Positions 7,534 to 16,637 of a stretch of 37,209 nt of DNA are shown one piece after another (position 1 is the stretch's first letter; every line of letters starts with the position of its first letter). The notes under the pieces were generated by a model. The model made no database searches. It saw only the letters and a list, made by a program, of their open reading frames with translations, and had not been told where the DNA came from. The position numbers were made by a program, and so were the translations under genes. This DNA is from Bacteroidales bacterium (GTDB taxonomy: Bacteria > Bacteroidota > Bacteroidia > Bacteroidales > UBA932): assembly GCA_016288055.1 (NCBI GenBank), contig JAEEXZ010000017.1:1-37209 (forward strand), given 5' to 3'.

Positions 7534-9251
7534 TCGTAACGTCCAAACTTGGACATGTTGTCGATAAGATCCTTGTTGGTCTTGAACTCGTCCATGTGTT
7601 GCTGCATCCAGGACATGGCCTCTACGGGGTTCATGTCCGAGAGCAGCTTGCGCAGGATCCAGATTCTGTTGTTGGTATAAGGGTCGTAGAGGAGGTCGTC
7701 GCGGCGGGTGCTGGAAAGCACCAGGTTGACGGCCGGGAAGATGCGTTTGTTGGACAGGTTGCGGTCCAGCTGCAGTTCCATGTTACCCGTACCCTTGAAT
7801 TCTTCGAAGATAACGTCGTCCATCTTGGAACCGGTCTCTGTAAGGGCCGTGGCCAGGATGGTGAGTGAACCGCCTCCTTCGATATTACGGGCGGCGCCGA
7901 AGAAGCGCTTGGGCTTCTGGAGGGCGTTGGCGTCCACACCGCCGGTGAGAACCTTGCCGGAAGCCGGCTGTACGGTGTTGTAGGCGCGGGCAAGACGGGT
8001 GATGGAGTCCAGGAGGATCACTACGTCGTGGCCGCATTCCACCAGGCGGCGGGCCTTGTCCAGGACCATATTGGCCACTTTTACGTGGCGTTCGGCGGGT
8101 TCGTCGAAGGTGGAGGCGACAACCTCTGCCTTGACGCTGCGCTGCATGTCGGTCACTTCCTCCGGACGTTCGTCGATGAGGAGGACAATCTCATACACTT
8201 CCGGGTGATTGTCTGCGATGGCGTTGGCGATGGCTTTGAGGAGCATGGTCTTACCGGTCTTGGGCTGTGCCACGATAAGGCCGCGCTGGCCCTTGCCGAT
8301 AGGAGTGAACATATCCACCACGCGGATGCTCTGGTCTTTCTCGTGTCCGTGACCCAGGAGATTGAATTTCTCCGTGGGGAACAGGGGAGTGAGGAAGTCG
8401 AACGGAACGCGGTCGCGGACGAATTCCGGAGTGCGGCCGTTGATGAACTTGATCTTGACCAGAGGGAAATATTTGTCTCCCTCCCTGGGGGGACGGATCT
8501 CTCCGGTGACGGTGTCTCCGTTTTTGAGCGCGTTCTGCTTGATCTGCTGCTGGGAGACATAGATGTCGTCGGGGGAGTTCAGGTAATTGTAATCGCTGGA
8601 ACGGAGGAAACCGTAACCGTCGGGCATGATTTCCAGCACGCCGGTAGCTTCCACGGAGCCTTCGAACTCAATGCGCTGCTGCTTGCCCTGTTTCTGGGGG
8701 ACGTTTTTCTTGTCGCGCTGTTTGCCTTCCTTGGCCGGTTTTTCCTCAATCTGGGCTGCGTCGTCCTTGAGGTCGTCAAAAAGGTCGTGGATGAACTGTT
8801 TGCTGTCCACGTCTTCGGCGGCGGGCTTCACGGCGGCGGCAGGTTCTTCCTTTGCGGAAGCGGCGGGGGCGGGGGCTGCGGCAGTTTCCTGCTGCTGCTC
8901 CTGCGGCTGCTGTGCCTTTGCCTTGCGGCCGCGCTTCTTGGGTGCGGCGGCAGCGGCGGCCTCCGGGGCGGGGGCTTCCTGCTTGGGGGCTTCGGCCTTG
9001 GGCTCATCGGCCTTGGCTTCTTCTTTCTTGGTCTCTTCCTTCTTGGGACGGCCGCGTTTTTTCTGTGCGGCAGCCTTGGGGGCTTTGGGTTCTGCCGGTT
9101 TCTGGGATTCCATCACGGCCTGTTTGTCCAGGATGGCGAATCCAAGTGCGGCGCGGTCAAGTTTCTTGGCTCCTTTGATGTCAAGGGATTCTGCAATGCT
9201 TCTGAGCTGTTCTTCGCTCATGGCATTCAATTCTAATAAGCTATGGGGCAT
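7530..9251 (-). CDS. rho: Transcription termination factor Rho with long low-complexity insertion
   Basis: Rho is the hexameric RNA-dependent ATPase that ends untranslated transcripts. The 573-residue protein starts with a Rho N-terminal helical domain ([19 protein letters not shown]). A stretch of about 150 residues dominated by Lys, Glu, Ala, Pro and Gln follows (roughly 47-190). Next come the cold-shock-like RNA-binding domain ([20 protein letters not shown]) and the ATPase core with Walker A ([14 protein letters not shown]), Walker B ([17 protein letters not shown]) and the Q-loop/R-loop region. Inserted charged regions are usual in Bacteroidetes Rho, and the one in Bacteroides thetaiotaomicron is reported to drive phase separation. 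The start at 9251 keeps the family's MxxIIELN-like opening; 9221 is the alternative. Confidence 0.96.
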   Translation of the reverse strand: MPHSLLELNAMSEEQLRSIAESLDIKGAKKLDRAALGFAILDKQAVMESQKPAEPKAPKAAAQKKRGRPKKEETKKEEAKADEPKAEAPKQEAPAPEAAAAAAPKKRGRKAKAQQPQEQQQETAAAPAPAASAKEEPAAAVKPAAEDVDSKQFIHDLFDDLKDDAAQIEEKPAKEGKQRDKKNVPQKQGKQQRIEFEGSVEATGVLEIMPDGYGFLRSSDYNYLNSPDDIYVSQQQIKQNALKNGDTVTGEIRPPREGDKYFPLVKIKFINGRTPEFVRDRVPFDFLTPLFPTEKFNLLGHGHEKDQSIRVVDMFTPIGKGQRGLIVAQPKTGKTMLLKAIANAIADNHPEVYEIVLLIDERPEEVTDMQRSVKAEVVASTFDEPAERHVKVANMVLDKARRLVECGHDVVILLDSITRLARAYNTVQPASGKVLTGGVDANALQKPKRFFGAARNIEGGGSLTILATALTETGSKMDDVIFEEFKGTGNMELQLDRNLSNKRIFPAVNLVLSSTRRDDLLYDPYTNNRIWILRKLLSDMNPVEAMSWMQQHMDEFKTNKDLIDNMSKFGRYD

Positions 9252-9307
9252 AGATTTGAATGTATATATTCAGGTGAAAAGTTGACTTTCAGACTCGAAA
9301 GCCAGTG

Positions 9308-9341
9308 CAAAGTTACAAATAATTTTCTGAATTCCAACAAA
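9308..9341 (-). promoter_or_regulatory. rho promoter (Bacteroidetes type)
   Basis: Minus strand: TAACTTTG at 9308-9315. TTG at 9335-9337 lies 19 bp upstream, and a full TTTG at 9338-9341 lies 22 bp upstream. This sits in the 99-bp gap between lptD and rho, so rho can be transcribed independently of lptD with a leader of roughly 50 nt. Confidence 0.55.
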
Positions 9342-9350
9342 CAGCCTCCT

Positions 9351-12179
9351 TTAGCGGAGCATGTTGTCCATATAGGAGTCGGATTTCTTGAAGCGCAGCA
9401 GGTCTGCGAGGGCCGATGCATTCGCGGCGATGCGGAAGCTGTAGCTCTTGTACATACCCAGCGGCACCCATGAAATGGCGATATTGAAGCAGTGCAGGTC
9501 GTAGCTCATGGAGAACTGCGTCGTAGTGAGGCGCATGGCCATGAGGTCGAAGCCCGAACTGGCGTTGATGCTCATGCGGGGCGTGAGTTTGATGTTGCCG
9601 GTGAGGTTGACGGTCTGGGTGAAGCGGTTGTTGGTGATGAGTTCCTTCGTCGCCTGCTGGTACGTGTAGCTCTTGGAATAATGGAACGAGTAGCTGGCGT
9701 TGATGGACCAGGGCGCATTCGAATTCATGTAGTACACATAGCCGCCGGGAATGTATTCGCCGGTAACGGGATGGTAGTAGATGCGCTGGTAGGAGTTGGC
9801 GTCATTGTTGCTGCCGCTGCCCCGTCCGTCGTCGCCGTCCGTCGCGCCCTTCCCGTTAAAGGAAACGGAGGCCGACAGGGAAGCGTTCGTCAGGCGTGCG
9901 AGCATGCCGTTCTTGGTAACCTGGAACTGGTTGATGCGCTGTCCTTTCTCGTTGATGGCGTAAGGGTCGAAGGTAAGGTTTCCGCTCAGGTTTACCTTGT
10001 TGAACAGGTTGGTGGAAACCGTTACGCCGATGTTCTGCATCCGCAGGGAGTCTGCCAGGAAGTTGTAGCTGGTGTTGAAGTTAAGCTGGTCCAGGATCTT
10101 GACCTTCTTGGAGCCGGTTCCGGTGGTGTCCCGGATGTCCCGCACCTTGGCTTCCAGGTTGTTGCCGATGGAAAGGGACATGGTTGCGCTTTTGCCGCGT
10201 CCCGGAGGCGATACCGTATTGTGGTTGCCGGGGAGGCTGTAGATATTGTAGGGGGCCTCGGCATGGAAGCCGCCGTTTTTGTCATAATAGGCGTCCAACG
10301 TACGCCAGCCGTTGAAGGCCGTGCCTTTTTCCGGCGACAGGCTCACGTTGACGGAAGGGGAGATTACATGGCGGATGGCCTGCACCTTGCGGTGTTTGCC
10401 GAAGTTGAACATGCCATAGATGCGCGTGGACATGGAGAAACCGCCCGAATAGGTGTGCGTGGCGCCGAAGCCGTTGAAGGCCGTTCCCGGGTCTGTCACC
10501 ACTTTCTGGGCGATGACGTCGTTTCCCTGGCTGTCCGTGACGATGATGGGGTTGCCCTCATCGTCCGTTTCCGCTTCCAGCGTGCGGCTTCCCTTCGAGA
10601 ACATCCAGTTCATGCCGTAGCTGATGCTGGGCGTCACGTTAATGTATTTGAGGAGCGTGAAATTGGGCAGGCCGATCTGGAAATTATGCGACATGCCGTT
10701 GGTCAGGTACTGCTTGGCCTTGATTCCGAGGGAATCGCCCATTTCCTTCACGCGGTAGGGGTTGCCGTTACGGTCCACGTCGGTGACATAGTCCCCGTTG
10801 GCGTCCATCTTGAAATCCTGCAGATCCCGCAGCTTGAAGCTCATGTTGTTCTGGAAAGACGTGTTGTAGCCGAAGGAAATCTTCTCGTAAATCTTTTCCT
10901 TGCCCACGCGGTTCTTCTGCTTGAAGGGATAGAAACGCGTGACGGAGAACGTGATGTTGGGCAGGGTGATGGAGTAGCTGGAGTCCTTGGAGTTCTGGTT
11001 GTGGAGCGCGTTCACGCTCAGGTTCATCTTGCCGTTCCAGTTATGGGAGTAGGAGACGGAGGATGATATCTTGTTCTGCTGCGCTTCCTGCACCGAGTGG
11101 GAATTGTACCGGCTGTTGGAAGGGCTGGAGAAGTTCACGGATGCAGAGAAAGTGGTTCCCGGATTGGCCTTGGGATCCTGCGTGTGGGACCAGCGGATGC
11201 CGAAGTTCTGGCTCTGGAAGAAGTCCTTGCTGCCCTTTTCTCCCGCCTGGTCGTTGGAGAAGGTGAAGGAGAAATTGCCGTTGAACTTGTAATTGACCTT
11301 ATAACGGGAGTTGACATCCACAGACCAAGAACCCATGGTAAAGTAGGAACCGGTGAGGGACAGGTCGAAATATTCACCGAAAACGAAGTACATGCCTGCG
11401 TCCCTGACGTAGAAACCGCGCGCCTGCTCTTCGCCGAAGGTGGGCATCAGCAGGCCCGTCGCCCGCTGGGGTTTCTTGGGGACAAAGCCGAAGGGGAGGA
11501 CGATGGGGAAGGGGACGCCGGCTACCACGGGCCAGGCCGGGCCGAAGACCGTTTTCTGCGAGGGCTGGGTGATGACCTTGGCAAGGCTGAGCTTGAGGAA
11601 ATAGTGGGGCTCCTCCAGGTCGCAGACGGTGTAAACGCCTTCCGTAAGGTTGATGGATTTGTCCGGCATCATCTTGATGTCCTTTCCCTGCAGCAGGCCT
11701 TCGGACTCCTTGGTGATCATGTTGGTGATGCGGGCCTTGCGGGTGTCGAAGTTGTAACGGAGTTCGTCCATCTTGTAGGACTGGCCTTTCTCTGTCATTT
11801 CCGGAAGGCCTTCCATCTCTCCCGTGGCGGGGTTCTTGCGGCCGCTGGCGAATACGGTGTTGTTCTTCATGTCGTATTCCATATAGTCGGCCGTGAGTTT
11901 CATGTCCTGGTAGGTGACCGTGGCGCCGCCGTAGTAGTAAATCTTCCGCTGGCCGTTGGAGAAATCCGTAATCATGGAATCCTTGGCGGTGGAGAAGGCG
12001 GGAACTTCCAGGGAACTTTTGCCCAGCAGATCCAGGGAATCTTTGCGGGCTGCGGCAAGGGAGTCTGCCCGGCGGAGGGAATCGGGTTCCTGGCGCAGGG
12101 TGCGCGCAGTGGCCGATACCTCCAGAAGGCAGCAGCTGAATAATATAAGTGACAGATATTGCAAAAACTTCCTTGCCAT
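9351..12179 (-). CDS. lptD: LPS-assembly outer-membrane protein, LptD family
   Basis: LptD inserts lipopolysaccharide into the outer leaflet of the outer membrane. The 942-residue product begins with a signal peptide (MARKFLQYLSLILFSCC...VSATA). An OstA/LptA-like jellyroll segment follows (YYYGGATVTYQDMKLTADYMEYD), containing the Bacteroidetes-typical CDLEEPHYFLKL further on. The rest is a long C-terminal region of alternating aromatic strands expected of a 26-strand barrel, ending in an amphipathic strand. I chose the ATG at 12177-12179 rather than 12209, because a perfect promoter at 12221-12251 would start transcription too close to 12209 and because the signal peptide begins there. The divergent neighbour is a cell-wall amidase, so both genes serve the envelope. 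LptE is not visible here. Confidence 0.88.
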   Translation of the reverse strand: MARKFLQYLSLILFSCCLLEVSATARTLRQEPDSLRRADSLAAARKDSLDLLGKSSLEVPAFSTAKDSMITDFSNGQRKIYYYGGATVTYQDMKLTADYMEYDMKNNTVFASGRKNPATGEMEGLPEMTEKGQSYKMDELRYNFDTRKARITNMITKESEGLLQGKDIKMMPDKSINLTEGVYTVCDLEEPHYFLKLSLAKVITQPSQKTVFGPAWPVVAGVPFPIVLPFGFVPKKPQRATGLLMPTFGEEQARGFYVRDAGMYFVFGEYFDLSLTGSYFTMGSWSVDVNSRYKVNYKFNGNFSFTFSNDQAGEKGSKDFFQSQNFGIRWSHTQDPKANPGTTFSASVNFSSPSNSRYNSHSVQEAQQNKISSSVSYSHNWNGKMNLSVNALHNQNSKDSSYSITLPNITFSVTRFYPFKQKNRVGKEKIYEKISFGYNTSFQNNMSFKLRDLQDFKMDANGDYVTDVDRNGNPYRVKEMGDSLGIKAKQYLTNGMSHNFQIGLPNFTLLKYINVTPSISYGMNWMFSKGSRTLEAETDDEGNPIIVTDSQGNDVIAQKVVTDPGTAFNGFGATHTYSGGFSMSTRIYGMFNFGKHRKVQAIRHVISPSVNVSLSPEKGTAFNGWRTLDAYYDKNGGFHAEAPYNIYSLPGNHNTVSPPGRGKSATMSLSIGNNLEAKVRDIRDTTGTGSKKVKILDQLNFNTSYNFLADSLRMQNIGVTVSTNLFNKVNLSGNLTFDPYAINEKGQRINQFQVTKNGMLARLTNASLSASVSFNGKGATDGDDGRGSGSNNDANSYQRIYYHPVTGEYIPGGYVYYMNSNAPWSINASYSFHYSKSYTYQQATKELITNNRFTQTVNLTGNIKLTPRMSINASSGFDLMAMRLTTTQFSMSYDLHCFNIAISWVPLGMYKSYSFRIAANASALADLLRFKKSDSYMDNMLR

Positions 12180-12202
12180 TGGGATATTTTTTGCTATTTT
12201 TG
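12173..12202 (+). promoter_or_regulatory. Promoter of the amidase gene
   Basis: TTG at 12173-12175, 19 bp, then TATTTTTG at 12195-12202, pointing to the amidase start at 12263. Its -33 element lies over the start codon of lptD, so the two divergent promoters are interlocked. Confidence 0.6.
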
Positions 12203-12220
12203 TGTGCAAAATATAAGATG

Positions 12221-12251
12221 CAAATTTAAGCCTAATTCCACAATTTTCAAA
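12221..12251 (-). promoter_or_regulatory. Promoter of lptD
   Basis: Minus strand: TTTG (complement at 12248-12251), exactly 19 bp, then TAAATTTG (complement at 12221-12228). This is a full match to the Bacteroidetes sigma-ABfr consensus. Transcription would start near 12213, giving a leader of about 35 nt to the chosen lptD start. Confidence 0.7.
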
Positions 12252-12262
12252 ACCAGCCTGCT

Positions 12263-13435
12263 ATGAAGACCTGTTCTTTCTTTCCGGTACTGCTTGTCGC
12301 GGCCGTCATGCTTGCAATCCCCGTGCCCACGCGTGCACAAGGCGGCCTTAAGCTCAAAACGGTTGTTATTGACGCCGGCCACGGCGGGAAAGACGCCGGT
12401 TGTGTGAGCCGGGACAAAAAAACCTACGAGAAGAACGTCGCGCTGGACATCGCCCAGCGTCTGGAGAAGAAAATCAACGCCGCCTTCACGGATGTCGATG
12501 TAAAGATGACCCGCCGGGACGACCGTTTCGTGGAACTGGAAAAGCGCGCCGTGTTCGCCAACCGGGCCAACGCCAACCTCTTCATCTCCATCCATGTGAA
12601 CGCCGTGGAAAAGGGTACGCAGGCAAACGGCTATTCCATTCACGTGCTGGGACAGTCCCAGCGCAAGGGAAACGACCTTTACTCCAAGAACCTGGACCTT
12701 GTCAAGCGTGAAAACTCCGTAATCCTCCTGGAAGACAACTACCAGACCAAGTACCAGGGCTTCGATCCCAACGATCCCCAGTCCTCCATCATTTTCTCCC
12801 TCATGCAGAACGCCCACCTGAACGCCAGCCTCTCCTTTGCCGAGGATGTGGCCAATGCCATGGGCGGTTCTCCCATCCGCCATTCCCGCGGCGTGTCCCA
12901 GGATCCGTTCTGGGTGCTGTGGCGCACCGCCATGCCGGCCGTCCTCATCGAGGTGGGATTCATGACCAACCCCGAGGATCTTTCCGTTCTCCGCAGTGCG
13001 GAGGGCAGGGATGAGATTGCCTCCAACATCTTCCGCGCTTTCTGCGTTTTCAAACACCGCTACGACGGCTCCTCCCTGCCGCAGGCCGCTCCTCAGCCGG
13101 AACCGGAACCGGAGCCCCAGCCGGAACCTCAGGCACAGCCCCAGCCGGAACCCCAGGTTCAGCCCCAGGTGGCGCCCCAGCCTGTTCCCCAGGCCGCGGA
13201 TGACACTATATATGGTATCCAGGTGCTGGCATCCAGTAAGCAGCTCTCTCCGGACGACGCTTTCTTTAAGGGATACAAGCCTCTTGTCATCAAGGTGGAC
13301 AAGCTTTACAAGTATATTGTCTGCACGGATTCTTCGCTTGCCAAAGTGAAGAGCACGTACAAAAAAGTTTCTTCAACTTTCAAAGATTCTTACGTGGTCA
13401 AAGTGCAGGATGGAGTATCATCTCCCGCACGCTGA
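12263..13435 (+). CDS. Secreted N-acetylmuramoyl-L-alanine amidase with SPOR-like tail
   Basis: A zinc amidase that cuts the bond between N-acetylmuramic acid and the stem peptide, used in daughter-cell separation (AmiC-like, Amidase_3). The 390 residues comprise a signal peptide (1-25, ...PTRAQ) and a catalytic domain with zinc ligands His40 (VVIDAGHGGKD), Glu56 and His111 (FISIHVNAVE) and catalytic Glu230 (VLIEVGFMTN). A linker rich in Pro, Gln and Glu repeats follows (about 272-312), then a C-terminal SPOR-like segment (YGIQVLASSK...YVVKVQDG) of the type that binds denuded glycan at the septum. It diverges from lptD. The gene symbol is left open because the AmiA/B/C assignment is not decidable. 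Confidence 0.92.
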   Translation: MKTCSFFPVLLVAAVMLAIPVPTRAQGGLKLKTVVIDAGHGGKDAGCVSRDKKTYEKNVALDIAQRLEKKINAAFTDVDVKMTRRDDRFVELEKRAVFANRANANLFISIHVNAVEKGTQANGYSIHVLGQSQRKGNDLYSKNLDLVKRENSVILLEDNYQTKYQGFDPNDPQSSIIFSLMQNAHLNASLSFAEDVANAMGGSPIRHSRGVSQDPFWVLWRTAMPAVLIEVGFMTNPEDLSVLRSAEGRDEIASNIFRAFCVFKHRYDGSSLPQAAPQPEPEPEPQPEPQAQPQPEPQVQPQVAPQPVPQAADDTIYGIQVLASSKQLSPDDAFFKGYKPLVIKVDKLYKYIVCTDSSLAKVKSTYKKVSSTFKDSYVVKVQDGVSSPAR

Positions 13436-13721
13436 TTTTTGTTCCATTTAGTAAGCTGAAAAGCGGATTATCCTTCATTTGGTTTCTTTTGAAGGATTCT
13501 AAATAGGAATGATTGCTCGATTTTCATGTGAGCCATCATTCCGTATGTAATCATTTGATTGTTAACCTATTAATAAAACGGCTATTTTGGCCTCCGCTAC
13601 TAATATTATAACGAAAAGATTTTTGTAAAACAATAGCAATTAGGATTTTTTATAAAAATTTTTTCCCCCATTTTTGCATTCGCGTTAATCAAAAACCAAA
13701 AACTATTTCTTGTATTCCGGC
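13436..13721. other. A+T-rich region before dnaA with two hairpins
   Basis: No gene is visible. Two hairpins follow the amidase gene: 13470-13497 (ATCCTTCA arms, loop of 12) and 13506-13542 (GGAATGAT arms, loop of 21). Neither has a clean T-tract, so their role as terminators is uncertain. From 13560 to 13700 the sequence is very A+T-rich (runs of T and A around 13645-13675). I found no TTATNCACA-type DnaA boxes by eye, so an origin cannot be claimed. No exact TAnnTTTG box faces dnaA; TATTTTGG at 13582-13589 is the closest. Confidence 0.4.
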
Positions 13722-15149
13722 ATGACCGTCCAGGATAGACATATTGCGGTATGGAATAACTGTCTGCAGATCATCGAAAACAACATCGATCCGCAACAGT
13801 ATAATACCTGGTTCAAGCTCATTCGCCCGGTTTCACTGGACGGGGCACGGCTCACCGTAGAAGTCCCCTCGGATTTCTTCCGCGAATACATAGAAGGCGC
13901 ATACAAGGATCTCCTCCGTCTCACCATCCGCCGCGCTATCGGCGCAGACGCCCAGCTGTTCTATCTGGTGCGTCCGGTGCAGCACCGTGAGGGAATGGTC
14001 CTTCCCGCAGCCAAGAGCGCCACGCCCACCAACAATCCCGTCTCCGTTCCCACTTACCAGCCGTCGGGCTCTCCCAGTCCGTTCGTGTTCCCCGGAACCA
14101 CGCGCGTGAAGATCAACCCGCGCCTCAATCCGGTGTACTGCTTCGGCAACCTGGTGGAAGGAGAGTGCAACAAGCTGGGCGTCAACGCCGGCGAGAGCAT
14201 TTCCCACGCTCCCGGAAAAACCCCGTTCAACCCGCTGTTCCTCTTCGGTGGCCCGGGGCTCGGCAAAACGCACATCGCCCAGGCTATCGGCATTGATATC
14301 AAGGAGCGTTTCCAGGACCAGGTTGTCCTCTATGTCACCGGCAACGAGTTCAAAACCCAGTATATGGACGCCGTCAAGGGCAACCGTATCGTGGACTTCG
14401 TAGCTTTCTACCAGCGCATCGACGTGCTCATCGTGGACGACATCCAGGATCTCATCGGCCCGGCTTCGCAGAACGCATTCTTCAATATTTTCAACCACCT
14501 GCACCAGAACGGCAAGCAGCTCATCTTCACCAGCGACCGCGCTCCCGTGGACCTGCAGAACTTCGAGGAAAGGCTGCTCTCCCGTTTCAAGTGGGGTCTG
14601 TCCGTGGAACTTTCCCGTCCGGACTATGACACGCGCCTGGAAATGCTGCGCTCCCGCGCCCAGCGCGAAGGCGTCAACCTCTCCGAGGATGTGCTCTCCT
14701 TCCTGGCCTCCCGCATCAAGACCAACTTCCGCGAGCTCGAAGGCACGCTCACCTCGCTGGTTGCCTATGCAACCCTCGGCCACCGCAATATCGACGTGGA
14801 ACTGGCTCAGAACGTAACGGGACAGATCGTTGGGGAGGAAGAGACGGAAGTGAGCATGGAAACCATCATCTCCACGGTGTGCGAGTATTTCAACATCACC
14901 CGCGAGCAGATGCTCTCCAAGAGCCGCGTCCGCCAGATTGTCCAGGCCCGCCAGATTGCCATGTACGAGTGCCGCAGCCTCATTCCCAGCTGCTCGCTCA
15001 GCACCATCGGCTCGGAACTGGGCGGCAAGGACCACGCCACCGTGCTCCACGCCTGCACCACCGTGCACGACCTCATGTCCACCGACAAACTTTTCCGTCA
15101 GTGGGTAGAGGACATCGAGGGCATGATTGTGGTGCCGGTAGAAAAGTAA
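13722..15149 (+). CDS. dnaA: Chromosomal replication initiator DnaA
   Basis: DnaA binds the replication origin and melts it in the ATP form. The 475 residues show domain I (VWNNCLQIIENNIDPQQYNTWF), a short linker, and AAA+ domain III with Walker A GGPGLGKT (residues 176-183), Walker B VLIVDDIQDL and sensor regions. Domain IV carries the signature KSRVRQIVQARQIAMYECR and GGKDHATVLHACTTV. The ATG at 13722 is preferred; an in-frame TTG at 13710 would add only four residues. The short linker gives a protein of ordinary length. It is monocistronic as far as can be seen; pepD has its own promoter. Confidence 0.97.
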   Translation: MTVQDRHIAVWNNCLQIIENNIDPQQYNTWFKLIRPVSLDGARLTVEVPSDFFREYIEGAYKDLLRLTIRRAIGADAQLFYLVRPVQHREGMVLPAAKSATPTNNPVSVPTYQPSGSPSPFVFPGTTRVKINPRLNPVYCFGNLVEGECNKLGVNAGESISHAPGKTPFNPLFLFGGPGLGKTHIAQAIGIDIKERFQDQVVLYVTGNEFKTQYMDAVKGNRIVDFVAFYQRIDVLIVDDIQDLIGPASQNAFFNIFNHLHQNGKQLIFTSDRAPVDLQNFEERLLSRFKWGLSVELSRPDYDTRLEMLRSRAQREGVNLSEDVLSFLASRIKTNFRELEGTLTSLVAYATLGHRNIDVELAQNVTGQIVGEEETEVSMETIISTVCEYFNITREQMLSKSRVRQIVQARQIAMYECRSLIPSCSLSTIGSELGGKDHATVLHACTTVHDLMSTDKLFRQWVEDIEGMIVVPVEK

Positions 15150-15177
15150 TTCATTAGGAATTCCCTTTATTATTGCG

Positions 15178-15185
15178 TATATTTG
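15178..15185 (+). promoter_or_regulatory. pepD promoter -7 box
   Basis: TATATTTG matches TAnnTTTG exactly, 23 bp before the pepD ATG. The -33 element is only TTAG (15154-15157), 20 bp upstream. A start near 15192 excludes the upstream in-frame ATG at 15173. Confidence 0.5.
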
Positions 15186-15208
15186 GTGTGTTAAAACGAA
15201 AACACATC

Positions 15209-16636
15209 ATGGATTCCGCATCTGTTCTTAAATTCTTCCAGGAAATCACCTGCATTCCCCGTGAGTCGGGTCACGAAGAGAAAATCACCGAATATCTGCA
15301 GCAGTTCGCCGCCCAGCGCGGCCTGGCCTGCAAAACCGATAAAACCGGTAACGTAGTCATTTCCAAGCCCGCATCCAAGGGCAAGGAGAACGTTCCTGCC
15401 CTCGTGCTCCAGGCCCATCAGGACATGGTTTGCGAGAAGAACGCCAACTTCGAGTTCGACTTCAACACCCAGCCCATTCCCTACGAGATTGAAAATGGCT
15501 GGATGGTTGCCAAAAACACCACCCTCGGGGCAGACGACGGCATCGGCATCGCCGCCTGCCTGGCCCTTCTGGACAGCGACCTTCCCATGGGCAAGCTCGA
15601 GTGCCTGTTCACCATCTCCGAGGAAACCGGCATGGACGGCGCCTTCGCGCTGGAGCCCGGCTTCTTCGAGGCCAAGACGCTCATCAACCTGGACTCCGAG
15701 GATGAAGGCCAGCTCTTCGTGGGCTGCGCCGGCGGCATAGACACCACCGCCACCATCGAACTGGAGCGTGAAGCCCTCCGCAAAGGTTACAAGACCCTGA
15801 AGCTGCGCGTCTATGGCGCCCAGGGCGGCCACAGCGGCGACGACATCAACAAGGGCCGCGCCAACGCCCTCAAGGAGCTCGTCCGCTTCCTGTTCACCGA
15901 ACTCCAGTACGACTTCCAGCTCCTCTCTCTCGACGGTGGCAACAAGCCCAACGCCATCTGCCGCGAGGCGGAGGCCATCATCGCCGTCCCCGCCGACGAA
16001 GCGGAGGAAATGCAGGCCGATGTAAAAGCCTTCAGCGACCTCCTCGCCGCCGAATACGCCGTCTCCGATCCCGACGTCCGCGCCGAATGCGCCCCCTGCG
16101 AGTGCAAGACGCGCCCCATCGCGGAGGGAGACGCCGCCAACGTGATTGCCACCCTCCTGGCCTGCCCGCACGGCGTGGAGAAGATGTCGGCCGATATCCC
16201 CGGCCTCGTGGAAACTTCCACCAACCTGGCCGCCGTGCACATCGAGGGCGATGTCCTGAAGGTCATCACCAGCCAGCGCAGCTCCGTGGTCTCCGAACTG
16301 CATGCCATGGCAGAGCGCGTGGAAGCCGCCTTCTTCCTGGGCTCCTTTGACGTGGAACACCACGGCGAGTATCCCGGCTGGAAGCCCAACCTCCAGTCCC
16401 ACGTGCTGGAAGTCTCCCGCAAGTCCTACGTGAAGCTCTTCGGCCACGAGCCGGAGGTCAAGGCCATCCATGCCGGCCTGGAGTGCGGCCTGTTTCTGGA
16501 GAAATTCCCGGACCTGGACATGATTTCCTTCGGCCCCACGCTCCGCGGCGTGCACGCTCCCGGCGAAAAGCTGGAACTCGCGTCCCTGGACAAGTTCGTG
16601 GCCCATCTGAACGACGTTGTTTTGAACTTCGAATAA
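15209..16636 (+). CDS. pepD: Aminoacyl-histidine dipeptidase (peptidase D, M20C)
   Basis: A cytoplasmic dinuclear zinc dipeptidase acting on Xaa-His and other dipeptides. The 475 residues begin MDSASVLKFFQEITCIPRESGHEE, the PepD opening. Metal and catalytic motifs are visible in order: LQAHQDMVCEKN (His70), LGADDGIGIA, the catalytic Glu pair in ISEETGMDGA, LDSEDEGQ and, at the C-terminal end, HAGLECGLF. The lid domain lies between (about 185-390). The start at 15209 is supported by the promoter box at 15178 and by family alignment from memory. rpe follows after a single base, so they share a transcript. Confidence 0.95.
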   Translation: MDSASVLKFFQEITCIPRESGHEEKITEYLQQFAAQRGLACKTDKTGNVVISKPASKGKENVPALVLQAHQDMVCEKNANFEFDFNTQPIPYEIENGWMVAKNTTLGADDGIGIAACLALLDSDLPMGKLECLFTISEETGMDGAFALEPGFFEAKTLINLDSEDEGQLFVGCAGGIDTTATIELEREALRKGYKTLKLRVYGAQGGHSGDDINKGRANALKELVRFLFTELQYDFQLLSLDGGNKPNAICREAEAIIAVPADEAEEMQADVKAFSDLLAAEYAVSDPDVRAECAPCECKTRPIAEGDAANVIATLLACPHGVEKMSADIPGLVETSTNLAAVHIEGDVLKVITSQRSSVVSELHAMAERVEAAFFLGSFDVEHHGEYPGWKPNLQSHVLEVSRKSYVKLFGHEPEVKAIHAGLECGLFLEKFPDLDMISFGPTLRGVHAPGEKLELASLDKFVAHLNDVVLNFE

Positions 16637-16637
16637 T

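Noticed and set aside
13436..13721. Replication origin next to dnaA
   Set aside because: The region is A+T-rich with hairpins, but I see no cluster of DnaA boxes. GC-skew over the whole chromosome would be needed.
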